From NCBI GenBank assembly GCA_002163155.1, contig MAAO01000015.1, positions 124,001 to 188,000 on the forward strand: a DNA stretch of 64,000 nucleotides, read 5' to 3'. Positions 25,353-34,468 of the stretch are shown here, piece after piece (positions within the stretch are counted from its first letter, which is position 1; each line of letters begins with the position of its first letter). The notes under the pieces were generated by a model, which had not been told where the DNA came from, did no database searches, and saw nothing but the letters and a program-made list of their open reading frames with translations. The translations under genes were made by a program, and so were the position numbers. This stretch comes from Halobacteriovorax marinus. Its GTDB lineage: Bacteria > Bdellovibrionota > Bacteriovoracia > Bacteriovoracales > Bacteriovoracaceae.

Positions 25353-27158
25353 ATGGATTGGCACAAAGTGACGACTATTATTGCCAGAAATGATAAAGAT
25401 ATGAAAATACTCTCTAGTTTTAAAAATTCTCCTCTCACGAGATACTTTTTCTTTTTTTTCCTATTTCTAGCTATTTCTCTTTTTGCTCTAAGATTTGATC
25501 CAGAAATGAAACCCCTTGAATCTGGAGTTTACTCAAACTACTTAACTTCAATGGTAGAAGACGGTGATTTAAATATCATCAATCAAATTCACCCAAAAGA
25601 GAGATGGATTGCCACCAAGTCGTATAATCATCCCACTATGCATGATCACGGAGTGACCACCCTATGGCTTCCCTTCTACCTCTATTCTAAAATATTAAAG
25701 TCTCTCTCAATTGACCTTAACTATTATAAACTTGCTGGTTACCGGGCAACCATGGTCTTCGCCAATACCTTCTTCTTTATTCTATTGGCCATTTTCACTT
25801 TTAAAATCATTCCCTACTTCTTTAATACAAAATTATCTCGCTACGATTTCCTACTCGTCCTTTTTGGGACTCCCTTATTTTGGTATGGATTCATTAGTCC
25901 TTCCACCGCGGATATTAGTAGCGCCTTCTATCCCTTCCTATGCCTTATAATGCATAGAATTTGTCTGAGTGAAGATAAGAAAATTAACTACTTCATCTAC
26001 GGATTAATTCTGGCCCTTGGGGCCATAACCAAAGTTCCACTACTATTCTATTTCATTTTACCCTTTCACTTTTTATTGGTGAATAAGTCGAGAGCCAGCT
26101 ATGTCATTAAAAATCTTGCACCTTACTTCATAGCGGGATCTTTATACGGTTTTATTCCCTTCTTTATAAATGAATGGGTCAAGTATGGTGAATTCACTTA
26201 CTCCTATGCCGGAATCATCTCTTCATACAATTTACTCTTAGAACTAACCTTTGGACCAGCGGGCTATTTCTACGTTTCCCCTATCTACCTCTTAGTGATT
26301 CCTTCTCTTTTCGCTATCGTTAAAAGAAAACAAGTTACAGATAAATCAGTGTTATTTTTTCTGATTCTAGCTCCCATTATTAAGATACTGGCTGAGTCTA
26401 GTACATATGCGGGAAATGCAGATTTTGGAGGCAGACACTTAATAACAGATCTCTTAATTCTTCTTCTCTTATTTCCGACTTTCTACGTGAGTAGATCTAG
26501 GAAGATAGTGATAAGAATTATTGCCACAGTGATGGTTTTTCAGAGTTTGTTCATGGCCTTCGTTTTTACCAGAGATTTAGCCGCCAGTAGTTTTGTCTGG
26601 GGAATCAACTATGAAACAACTCTAGATGCTCTTAGCTCTCAATTACCAAAGATGAGCTACTTCTTATCAAATGTTCTTGCTGGATTCTCTCTTATAAACC
26701 TGGGAGAAATTCTAAAGTATATTCCTCTTATGGCCATCTCAGCGCTAATACTCACATTCTTATCTAGGATTGATTTTAAAAATCAAGAAAAGATGAAAAG
26801 TTACATTTTAAAATTTTCTCTTTATATCTCGTCTCTTTATTTTCTCATAACTATTACTAACGTTTTTAATAATCCAAAAAATGTACAGAAACTAAAAGAC
26901 GAGAACTTCTTCGCAAAGATTGCCATTGTAAATGGACCTGAAGCTTATTTCTTTGAAGATAATGTAGGTAACCTGATTCTGCATGGAAGATTTTCTAAAG
27001 AGAGGGGTGATTTAGATATGGAGAGAGAGACAAAGATTTTATTAAAAGAGTATTTAGAAAAAGCAAAGTCTCAAATTCTCATTGATCCTATAAATTTAAA
27101 GGATCAGCTGGAAATTGAAAATATCAACTTCCCTGATCCTTTTAATAAAATTAATTAG
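25353..27158 (+). CDS. Polytopic membrane protein, glycosyltransferase-like
   Basis: The 601-residue protein has about ten to twelve hydrophobic helices and a loop between helices 1 and 2 (SGVYSNYLTSMVEDGDLNII) that resembles GT-C-type enzymes. A short hydrophilic C-terminal domain follows. The first ATG (25353) has its AAGG directly attached; an ATG at 25401 would remove 16 residues, and the choice is open. It probably works on a lipid-linked sugar in the inner membrane. It is divergent from a radical SAM gene. It overlaps the end of the convergent small secreted protein gene by 8 bases. No catalytic motif is certain. Confidence 0.6.
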   Translation: MDWHKVTTIIARNDKDMKILSSFKNSPLTRYFFFFFLFLAISLFALRFDPEMKPLESGVYSNYLTSMVEDGDLNIINQIHPKERWIATKSYNHPTMHDHGVTTLWLPFYLYSKILKSLSIDLNYYKLAGYRATMVFANTFFFILLAIFTFKIIPYFFNTKLSRYDFLLVLFGTPLFWYGFISPSTADISSAFYPFLCLIMHRICLSEDKKINYFIYGLILALGAITKVPLLFYFILPFHFLLVNKSRASYVIKNLAPYFIAGSLYGFIPFFINEWVKYGEFTYSYAGIISSYNLLLELTFGPAGYFYVSPIYLLVIPSLFAIVKRKQVTDKSVLFFLILAPIIKILAESSTYAGNADFGGRHLITDLLILLLLFPTFYVSRSRKIVIRIIATVMVFQSLFMAFVFTRDLAASSFVWGINYETTLDALSSQLPKMSYFLSNVLAGFSLINLGEILKYIPLMAISALILTFLSRIDFKNQEKMKSYILKFSLYISSLYFLITITNVFNNPKNVQKLKDENFFAKIAIVNGPEAYFFEDNVGNLILHGRFSKERGDLDMERETKILLKEYLEKAKSQILIDPINLKDQLEIENINFPDPFNKIN

Positions 27159-27546
27159 CAGGTTGAGCAGGTTGAGCTGCTTGAGCAGGAGCTTTTTCAA
27201 CCTTTGAAGGATCAATTAAGTCGAAAATCTCAACTTTTATTTTTGTTCCTGTAATGGCAAGATCTTTTGCTTCTTCCATAATAAGTTCATTGTAGAAAGT
27301 TTCAATTTCTTGTTTTTCTACTGCCGAAATAGATCCCGTAACCATAACCTCAACCTTTAAGGTTGTGGGTCTAGTTAAACCAAAATAGGCCTCTTCAACA
27401 CGAGGTGGCTTCTTCATTCTTCCGGCAATTGCATCAGATCTATTCACCAACATATCGAGGTAAGTTAGAGGATATTTATCATTTGGACCAACTGCGTGAG
27501 TAAGTGCCGATAATGAAAATAAAAGAGAGAGAATTAAAAATTTCAT
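27151..27546 (-). CDS. Small periplasmic protein of unknown function
   Basis: The 131-residue protein has a Sec signal (hydrophobic ILSLLFSLSAL, likely cleaved after THA). The mature part is about 110 residues, with an alpha/beta look (TTLKVEVMVTGSISAV; TGTKIKVEIFDL) and an Ala/Pro/Gln-rich tail (AQAAQPAQPAN) encoded by a short repeat of GAGCAGGTT. I recognise no family. The gene is monocistronic; about 140 bp upstream are free. Confidence 0.6.
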   Translation of the reverse strand: MKFLILSLLFSLSALTHAVGPNDKYPLTYLDMLVNRSDAIAGRMKKPPRVEEAYFGLTRPTTLKVEVMVTGSISAVEKQEIETFYNELIMEEAKDLAITGTKIKVEIFDLIDPSKVEKAPAQAAQPAQPAN

Positions 27547-27685
27547 GCTTGCTCCAAAATATTAAGTAATGCCTTAAACTAGACAATAGTACCATTATAA
27601 GTATTTCTAGGAGTGAAAAAGTTAAGATTTGTTCAATATTGCCAAGATTACAACCAAGTAAAACGCTCAGTTTAACCCTAAATAA

Positions 27686-29146
27686 CTATTCCTGTGTATA
27701 AAGATTTAGAACAATATTCGACGTAGAGTTTTCTTGAGCATTTTTGATTTCTATTTTTCCGCTCAGTGTTTCTGTGAAATTCTTAAAGTCCTGAAATTTA
27801 GATTCTCCAATCAATCTATAAGAAGTCTCATCAGCACCAGCTTTTGAGTTTACAAGAACTGCCTCTCCCCACTTGGGCAATTTCCCATTCAGGAGAATAT
27901 CCATTTTAAAGCTAGCGTCAAAGGCATAACGGTGATCTGAATTTGATTGATAGATTTCTACTAGGTCACCTTTCTTAACAGAAATTAGTTTAGCCACTTC
28001 TACTCTATGAAAACCTGGATACTCATGAACGCCATTCATTTCACTTTGCAAAGTCCCGTTCACTTTTATTCTAAGTTTGTAACTGGTCTTTGCTCCAAGA
28101 GTGTAAATTCCAAGGGCAACTAAGTTCTCGCTTCGCTCTATTTTAAACTTTGAAGAGACTTCTTCTATATTAGCAGGAGTGCTATAGCGCCAACCATGAA
28201 GAGCATGGGTATAAATATTTAACTTTTCTTTCGTATATTTCACATCACGAAAGACAACTCCACCCATGTATTTTTCCTTGGCCACATGGAGATCGTCGAA
28301 CATGATATAGAACTTCCCTATATGTTTTCCTGTCTCTTCATTCTTATGATCACTATCTTTAACTAGCCAAGCGCCCTTATGTCCTTGGTAACTTACGTCA
28401 TCGTTCCAACCGATAAGAGAAATGGCATGATTTAACTTCTCAAAACGAGTATTCAAATGAATTTCTAATCCATCTTGCCAAATGGCCAAGGGATTATCTC
28501 TCATATTTTGGGCAGAGGCGACGGCTCCGTATTTTTGAATCGCCTTCTTTATTCTGATTCTCTTTTCTAAATCAGTTCCATCAAGAGTGAGCCACTCAAT
28601 GTGTTGTGGAAGAAAGTAAGTATAATTATTCTTATAGAGCACACCATCTTTTGCTGTATCGCCAAATTTCTGATGAGAGTTATTTGATATTTCTGTGTTA
28701 GTAAGTCTCTCTTGCACAGCTCCACCTTGATTACTAAGATAAGCTGCGGCCATTCTAAAATCTCCACCCAAGTGAACAACCACTCCCGAATTCAGATCAT
28801 CTGTATTGCTACCGAGAAACTTCTCACCTTGACCCGAGTACCAACCCTCTTGTCTATCACCTTTTAATCCACTCTTATTAAAACCATTGAACTTATCCAT
28901 ATGATACTCGGAGAGGTCAGGTTCACCGCTCTCCCCACTCAAGTGCCAATTTTTGTTGATAATCAGGTTACTTTCAAGAGAGCTCATGACGGCAAAGCTC
29001 CAGCAGCATCCCCAGGCCTGCTTCTTAAATGAAGAGCTGCGCTTTAAGCTATCTAAGCTGTAATTTGCGCTAAATTCACCTTGTTTCTTACTGCAAGAGA
29101 CTGAAATTACAATCAAACATAGATATGTGAGGGATTTTTTTAACAT
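27686..29146 (-). CDS. C1-family (papain-like) cysteine peptidase lipoprotein
   Basis: From the ATG at 29146 the protein has 486 residues; a TTG at 29152 would add two. It has a lipobox ISVSC (Cys18). The papain-type active site is QAWGCCWSFAVMSS, with the oxyanion Gln and the nucleophile Cys48. The catalytic His follows much later in LNHAISLIGWND (about residue 237). In the place of the NSWG motif I read WLVKDSDHKN, so the usual Asn is replaced by Asp. The last 170 residues resemble a beta-rich domain found behind bacterial C1 peptidases. The protein would be exported and lipid-anchored. For a predator this could be a prey-degrading enzyme, but that is inference. TATAAT lies just 6 bp before the ATG. 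Confidence 0.8.
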   Translation of the reverse strand: MLKKSLTYLCLIVISVSCSKKQGEFSANYSLDSLKRSSSFKKQAWGCCWSFAVMSSLESNLIINKNWHLSGESGEPDLSEYHMDKFNGFNKSGLKGDRQEGWYSGQGEKFLGSNTDDLNSGVVVHLGGDFRMAAAYLSNQGGAVQERLTNTEISNNSHQKFGDTAKDGVLYKNNYTYFLPQHIEWLTLDGTDLEKRIRIKKAIQKYGAVASAQNMRDNPLAIWQDGLEIHLNTRFEKLNHAISLIGWNDDVSYQGHKGAWLVKDSDHKNEETGKHIGKFYIMFDDLHVAKEKYMGGVVFRDVKYTKEKLNIYTHALHGWRYSTPANIEEVSSKFKIERSENLVALGIYTLGAKTSYKLRIKVNGTLQSEMNGVHEYPGFHRVEVAKLISVKKGDLVEIYQSNSDHRYAFDASFKMDILLNGKLPKWGEAVLVNSKAGADETSYRLIGESKFQDFKNFTETLSGKIEIKNAQENSTSNIVLNLYTQE

Positions 29147-29152
29147 AGACAA

Positions 29153-29158
29153 ATTATA
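29153..29158 (-). promoter_or_regulatory. Possible -10 element of the C1 peptidase gene
   Basis: A perfect TATAAT on the minus strand ends 6 bases before the ATG at 29146. With start of transcription about 7 bases downstream of the -10 box the mRNA would be leaderless or nearly so. No good -35 box is seen. Confidence 0.3.
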
Positions 29159-29257
29159 CTCTAAGTCTCGGATTTTCAGAAATTTTTGAAGGAATTTGTT
29201 CTTCCAATCCCTACTCTCTGATAAAATAGAGGGACTTATCCCCTTTTGAAGGTATGC

Positions 29258-30685
29258 ATGACAATTGAAGATAAAACAGGAAGTTCCCTAAAAGTTAAAC
29301 TTTCTCTTTTTATTATTTCCACAATTTTTTCACTTTCCCTTGTTGAGTTAGGACTTAGACTCGCGGGAGAAATCGTTTTAAATAGAACCCAAAAAGAATA
29401 TATCCCTCCTTTTGATGAAGGTAATAGTGAAGATCACGATCACACTTATGAAATCTATGCCAAGAGTAGGAGCAGTCAAAAGAAAGTAGATCACTCCCTC
29501 GCTCTATGTGTAGGGGACTCATTTACTAATGGTGGAAATGTACAATCCTATGACACATATCCTTTTCACCTCTATTCAAACTTTCAAAAAACGAATGAAA
29601 ATTTTTCAGTTCTAAATTTTGGAAAGTGTGAGAGCTCTACCTTTGACTCTTACTCTAGAATAAAAGAATTTATTCAAAAGAGAAAAGATCAAAACAAACC
29701 CATCCCTGGAAAGATTGTCATTTTAACGGGTTCAGCAGACCTCTTTGGGATAAACTTTGGAGCAGTGAACGACAGGGAGCTCATTCCATTTGAAGTTCCT
29801 CTACTAAATGGTGTTAAGAGTTTAAGAATTTATAAAGTTTACCGCTTCTTTAAGTACGAAATATTTAGAAGATTTGCTCTTACAGAGTCTCTCAGACTTC
29901 CTTACGAGCAAGTGAGTGAAAGAGAAATTGAATATATAAAAATCATTCAACAAAACTCACTCAAAGTATTTAAAGAAACAAAACTAGATTACTCTCATAG
30001 TTTAAATTTCATTAATAAGCTCTCCGTTGGCATCAACTCCCCTCTCTCCCCTTCTCTTTCAAAGGAGGTGTTTCCAAAGGAACAGATTCGTGGAGACTTG
30101 TACATAGAACGACTATTAGTCTACTACGTAGGTATTCTCGCCAGAAAGAATCAACATACAAAGGCGATTGAATACACTCTTGATTTTATGAAAGAAAATA
30201 AAGACTTCTTTTGGAAGAGTAAGTCTTTAAAAGCAGTTAAATACTATTTCACCCAAGCACTCTTATTACAAAGTAAGTACTCATCAGTGGAGATTTTAAA
30301 ATTGATTGAAGAGTCTGCGCCGAAAGAATCAAAGAAAGACTATGTAAAGATGCACTCAATGATTAAGAATTGGGACGAGCAACTACAACAACTAGATGAA
30401 GAGAGAATGAAGACGTGGACCAAGATTCATACTCTTTCAAAGCAGGAAAATATTAAGATTATTCTTCAAAATTATCCCTCTGAATATCACAGTGCTAATA
30501 AGATGATTAATAAAGTAGCAAAGAAGTTTAACTTTCCTCTGGTAGATAATTATTCTATCTTTAAAAAGTTAATCGAGAGTCATGGGAGAGAGCGCTTCTT
30601 ATACGATGATGATCATTGTACTCCTGAGGGTTATAAAATCATGGCAAAGAATGTCCACAGAGTCATTAAAGAGCAGATGAACTGA
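29258..30685 (+). CDS. SGNH/GDSL-hydrolase-like protein (paralogue 2)
   Basis: This 475-residue protein (ATG at 29258 with GAAGG five bases upstream; a TTG at 29246 would add four residues) is a close relative of the one at 22785. It has an N-terminal membrane helix, block I CVGDSFTNGGNVQSY with the nucleophile Ser, VILTGSADLFG and block V DDDHCTPEGYKIMAKN with the catalytic Asp/His. The two share many identical stretches, including IILQNYPSEYHSANK-like sequence before block V, so they arose by duplication. The ATG of the next gene (radical SAM) overlaps its last base. A joint role with that radical SAM protein in glycan modification is likely. Confidence 0.8.
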   Translation: MTIEDKTGSSLKVKLSLFIISTIFSLSLVELGLRLAGEIVLNRTQKEYIPPFDEGNSEDHDHTYEIYAKSRSSQKKVDHSLALCVGDSFTNGGNVQSYDTYPFHLYSNFQKTNENFSVLNFGKCESSTFDSYSRIKEFIQKRKDQNKPIPGKIVILTGSADLFGINFGAVNDRELIPFEVPLLNGVKSLRIYKVYRFFKYEIFRRFALTESLRLPYEQVSEREIEYIKIIQQNSLKVFKETKLDYSHSLNFINKLSVGINSPLSPSLSKEVFPKEQIRGDLYIERLLVYYVGILARKNQHTKAIEYTLDFMKENKDFFWKSKSLKAVKYYFTQALLLQSKYSSVEILKLIEESAPKESKKDYVKMHSMIKNWDEQLQQLDEERMKTWTKIHTLSKQENIKIILQNYPSEYHSANKMINKVAKKFNFPLVDNYSIFKKLIESHGRERFLYDDDHCTPEGYKIMAKNVHRVIKEQMN

Positions 30686-31923
30686 TGAAAAAAGAAAATA
30701 AGTTATGCTCCCTTCTTTGGAATCACCTCTACCTTAATAACGAAGGTTACGCTCTACCGTGTTGTGCAGCCTATGAACACATAGAAGAAATGCTCAAACA
30801 GTCGAAAAGTATTACTGAAGTGAGCTCAATTGAAGAATTATTAAAGTTAGATCTCTTTAAAGACATCAGGCAGACCATGCTTGATGGGAAAGAACATACC
30901 TTCTGTTCCTCTTGTTACGATAAAGAGGAAAAAGGGATTCAATCCTACAGACAGGAAAGTAATGAATTATTTCATGAAACTTATGAGAAGATAGTCACAG
31001 GTGAGCTCAATTTAGATTCAGCTGTTTCCTACGAGTATGTAGATCTACGCCTTGGAAATCAGTGTAATTTAGCGTGTAGAATGTGCCCGCCAAATTCAAG
31101 TTCAAACTTGATTAAAGATTATCAAGCACTAGAGTCACAAAATTTTTCGCTAGATTTCACCAAGAACACTTCATGGCACAAAGACCCCAATTTTTGGCAA
31201 GAGTTACTAAGTCGCTCTCATGAAATTAAAAAGATCTACCTAGCTGGTGGAGAACCTCTACTCATTAATGAGACGTGGGATTTTCTTGGAGAATTAATCA
31301 AGAGAGATCACGCTAAGAATATAACTATCTACTATAGTACCAATTTAACAACACTACCTGAAAAGGCCGCTAAGTTCTGGCCTTCATTTAAAACGGTGCA
31401 ACTCTCCCTCTCAATTGATGGTTTTGGAGATGTACATGAATATATAAGGCATCCAATTGCCTGGAAGAAAATTGAAGCGAACCTACATAAACTCGATAAG
31501 GATTTTCTAGATTTAAATATTGAATCTGCCGTAGTTTACTCTACCATTCAGGCCTATAATTTTGATGCCATTCCAGAACTAGTTCAATACTTGAATCAAT
31601 TTACAAACATAGATTCCTATCCAGTCATAAGCTTACTTACGGCCCCTAACCAACTCTCAATTGAGGCATTGCCACTAGATATCAGAAAGAGGGCGATTGC
31701 TCCCCTAAAGGCCTTATTATTTCAGGCCAAAACTAGTGAATATAAATCTGAGAAGTGGAAGTCTAACTTCATTCATGAAGTGCTCAACCTCATTTCAAGT
31801 CTTAGTAATGAGAATTTTAATAAAGATCTCTTCGAAGAATTTAAAAGATATACGCTACACTTTGATAAGACGAGGTCTCAGGATATTTTTAAACGAATTC
31901 CTGAACTCAAGAATTATTTTTAA
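30685..31923 (+). CDS. Twitch-domain radical SAM protein
   Basis: The 412-residue protein starts with a Cys-rich region, CSLLWNHLYLNNEGYALPCC, followed by FCSSCYDKEE, which looks like a half SPASM (twitch) domain placed before the catalytic core. The core cluster is LGNQCNLACRMCPPNSSS (residues about 127-144), followed by YLAGGEPLL (the GGEP motif). LSLSIDGFGDVHEYIR is the next SAM-binding strand. The auxiliary cluster would sit in the N-terminal part. Overlap of start and stop codons (ATGA) with the SGNH paralogue 2 gene marks an operon. It overlaps the convergent DegT gene by 17 bases. The substrate is unknown. Confidence 0.8.
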   Translation: MKKENKLCSLLWNHLYLNNEGYALPCCAAYEHIEEMLKQSKSITEVSSIEELLKLDLFKDIRQTMLDGKEHTFCSSCYDKEEKGIQSYRQESNELFHETYEKIVTGELNLDSAVSYEYVDLRLGNQCNLACRMCPPNSSSNLIKDYQALESQNFSLDFTKNTSWHKDPNFWQELLSRSHEIKKIYLAGGEPLLINETWDFLGELIKRDHAKNITIYYSTNLTTLPEKAAKFWPSFKTVQLSLSIDGFGDVHEYIRHPIAWKKIEANLHKLDKDFLDLNIESAVVYSTIQAYNFDAIPELVQYLNQFTNIDSYPVISLLTAPNQLSIEALPLDIRKRAIAPLKALLFQAKTSEYKSEKWKSNFIHEVLNLISSLSNENFNKDLFEEFKRYTLHFDKTRSQDIFKRIPELKNYF

Positions 31924-33208
31924 AATAACTATTCGTGGAATCAATTATATTTTTCATATCTCTCTCATTTAAACTGGGATGAGCTGGTAAGTAGAGACTA
32001 CTCTTTGATAAGTAAGATGCCACGGGAGTTGTGTCTGTAGCATTGAAACACTCATATTCATTTAAGCACACTAGATTAGAGCGTGCGGAATCAATTCCAT
32101 TTCTAATTAAGTGTTCTTGTAGCTCTCTGAGCTTATCTGTTCTGATGGGAAATTTCCAAAAGACATGACTCGCGTTTGTTTCTAGTTTCGCTAATACTTT
32201 ATTTGGCACTTCTAGTTGATTTAACAAGAGCTGTGAGTTTGAAATACGCCTCTCATCAACAGCTGAGAGAGTTTTGAGTCGTCTTAAACCGATCTTTGCT
32301 TGCAGATTACTGTACTGATACAACATGCCCTTAGGTATTTCGCTCTTTAATAAATTTCCACCACCACCAAAGAGACCCTTTAGAAAGTATACTGGTCCTA
32401 TTTTAATTCCTCCACCTTTAGTGAAAGATTCAATATTTTCCACACCCATAACTTTATTCATTAAAGTTAATAAGGGATTTACAAAGAAAGAGAAAACATA
32501 TCTATTTAAGATAAGTGTCGCAATAATATCTTCCAGTAGAAATCTGGAAAAGTAGCTAAGAGTAAGTGGGCTTAATTCACTCTTCAATAACTTCTTTATT
32601 TTATCTAGTTGAGTTGAAGATTCAGAAACAATCGCCCCCCCCATATGTGTATGAACGACTTTTAAATCACATAGTGCAGAGAAAGAGAGTTCACAAAAGG
32701 ATTCAATATTTCTTCCTTTAAACTTCGCCCCAACATTTTGAGTACAATCCTGAATAAGGATTAGCTGGTTCTCCTTTGCAAATTTTTGAATCGCTTCCAT
32801 GTCTGGAACAAAACCATTCAAATGAGTCACGAAGAGAAACTTAGTTCTACTAGTTATTTTAGTTTTGGCATCCTCTAAATCAATTGAGTAATCATCTGAC
32901 AAGATATCCACATAACGCTCTCTTAACCCTGCGATACGAATCATATTAACCATGTCTGGTATATTAATAGGAGTCATGAGAACTTCGTCACCACTACTAA
33001 ATTCGTATGATCTTAGACAATAGTAGAGAGCAACTCTGGCATGGGCCACACATACAATATTCTTATGTTCGTAGTGTTTTGCATAAGCTTCTTCAAAAGT
33101 TTCTACTTGATCCGACTTTCTATGCTCACCAAATACAACTCCGAGCATTGAACGAAGTGGTTCAATAAGACTCATATAGTAGTGGGCCCTTGGAATTTTT
33201 AAAAACAC
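31907..33208 (-). CDS. DegT/DnrJ/EryC1/StrS-family aminotransferase (copy 2)
   Basis: The 433-residue protein has the fold-type I PLP pattern. HARVALYYCL and TPINIPDMVNMIRIAG begin the small and large domains. The PLP-N1 acidic residue is in LILIQDCTQNVGA. The Schiff-base Lys is in CDLKVVHTHMGGAIVS, where members of the family have FSxxKxxxxGEGG. The substitutions around this Lys are unusual. The family transfers an amino group to a keto-sugar or to scyllo-inosose-type rings. It directly follows a second, more distant member with no gap between the genes, in an operon that begins with a radical SAM/SPASM gene. The product of both enzymes could be an amino sugar or aminocyclitol. Confidence 0.75.
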   Translation of the reverse strand: MFLKIPRAHYYMSLIEPLRSMLGVVFGEHRKSDQVETFEEAYAKHYEHKNIVCVAHARVALYYCLRSYEFSSGDEVLMTPINIPDMVNMIRIAGLRERYVDILSDDYSIDLEDAKTKITSRTKFLFVTHLNGFVPDMEAIQKFAKENQLILIQDCTQNVGAKFKGRNIESFCELSFSALCDLKVVHTHMGGAIVSESSTQLDKIKKLLKSELSPLTLSYFSRFLLEDIIATLILNRYVFSFFVNPLLTLMNKVMGVENIESFTKGGGIKIGPVYFLKGLFGGGGNLLKSEIPKGMLYQYSNLQAKIGLRRLKTLSAVDERRISNSQLLLNQLEVPNKVLAKLETNASHVFWKFPIRTDKLRELQEHLIRNGIDSARSNLVCLNEYECFNATDTTPVASYLSKSSLYLPAHPSLNERDMKNIIDSTNSYFKNNS

Positions 33209-34468
33209 CTACTCTCCAAAGTAATCATTTAAGATTTTAATAGATTTCACAATATCATCACGTTTTAGTTTTTCATTTAAATTCAAAAAGAAACAATGTT
33301 CTTTTATCTCCCTACTGATTGGGAGAGATTGTCTAAATTCTTGAAAGACTTCTTCTTCATTACAAAGATTTAGTCCGTAGTTTCCACAGTCCAAACCCCG
33401 CTTAATACAGAAGAGCTGAAACTCCTCGGGTCGCTCAACATAGAAAGGAGCCCTTAAAGGAAAATAATCGTCCTCAGAGAAGTTCGCGGCAGTTATTGAT
33501 TTCAACTTATCACTTGCCTCTCTAAGAAATAACTCCCGGTGGGCCTTTCTCCTTGAAAGAGAACTGTGCCAATTATTCAATGTTGCCTGACCTAGCTTTG
33601 CCATCCAACTATTAAACCGAAAGAAGAGATTCTTTGGAAATTCAACCCTAAGTACTGGGATATCATCAAAGAAGATATCTAACTCGTTATACTTAGAAAC
33701 AAGATTCTGCTTATGAATATTGAAGTAGTAATCCTTATTGAATATAGACAATAGAGCGAGACAGAAGCGGGTAAAAAATCTGTAAATGAAAGGTGAAGTG
33801 AAAATATCAATTTTCAAATTTTCTCTTAATTGCCGCTTAAAGTAATCCTTCAAAGGATAAGAGTGAAACTCCGGTCGCTTAAAAGTAGATTTCTCTCCAA
33901 AGGCGAGAGCGCCACCAACCAGAGTGGTAATAGTTTTTCCCACAGATAAAGAAATGACTGTCACCTGGGCACAATGGTCTTGTTCAAAGTAATTCTGAAC
34001 GGGAGATTGAGAGATATCCTCTATGTATAATAGGTTATTCTCTTTTGAAATTTCAAAGAGTTCTCTATTCTTCGGCCTTAAACCACAAAGACTAGTTGAA
34101 AGAATGAGTTTCGTATTTCCACTGATCTTATTCTTTAAATCACTTATATTAAATGAGTGATCCGCCTTATCCATCTCAACGAATACTGGTTTTAAACCAT
34201 TGAGCACCAGGGCATTTACCATATCCGGAATAGTGATAGGAGTTAAGAGAACTTCACTACCTTTAGGTAAATTCAAATCTTTTAAATAACTGTAAAATGC
34301 TATTCTACAAGATGAGAAGAGTTCAACTTGTTTAGCTGCTAAATGCTTAGTGAGGTCTGATTTGAAACTAGATACACCAACTTCTGAAAAGTAGTCACCT
34401 CGCCAGAGGTTAAAGAAAGAGCCGATGAGAGTAGTAGCAGGAATGTGGAACTGTCCTCTAGGAATCAT
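33209..34468 (-). CDS. DegT/DnrJ/EryC1/StrS-family aminotransferase (copy 1)
   Basis: The 419-residue protein is similar to its neighbour (TPITIPDMVNALVLNGLKPV, then YIEDISQSPVQ with the acidic PLP-N1 residue). The Schiff-base Lys is in VTVISLSVGKTITTLVGGAL, in the usual place. The start overlaps the end of the radical SAM/SPASM gene by 4 bases (ATGA), so expression is coupled. Two adjacent DegT copies could form a heteromer, work on two steps, or one copy may have lost activity; the sequence shows both Lys. Activity on a nucleotide-sugar or free cyclitol cannot be told apart. Confidence 0.8.
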   Translation of the reverse strand: MIPRGQFHIPATTLIGSFFNLWRGDYFSEVGVSSFKSDLTKHLAAKQVELFSSCRIAFYSYLKDLNLPKGSEVLLTPITIPDMVNALVLNGLKPVFVEMDKADHSFNISDLKNKISGNTKLILSTSLCGLRPKNRELFEISKENNLLYIEDISQSPVQNYFEQDHCAQVTVISLSVGKTITTLVGGALAFGEKSTFKRPEFHSYPLKDYFKRQLRENLKIDIFTSPFIYRFFTRFCLALLSIFNKDYYFNIHKQNLVSKYNELDIFFDDIPVLRVEFPKNLFFRFNSWMAKLGQATLNNWHSSLSRRKAHRELFLREASDKLKSITAANFSEDDYFPLRAPFYVERPEEFQLFCIKRGLDCGNYGLNLCNEEEVFQEFRQSLPISREIKEHCFFLNLNEKLKRDDIVKSIKILNDYFGE

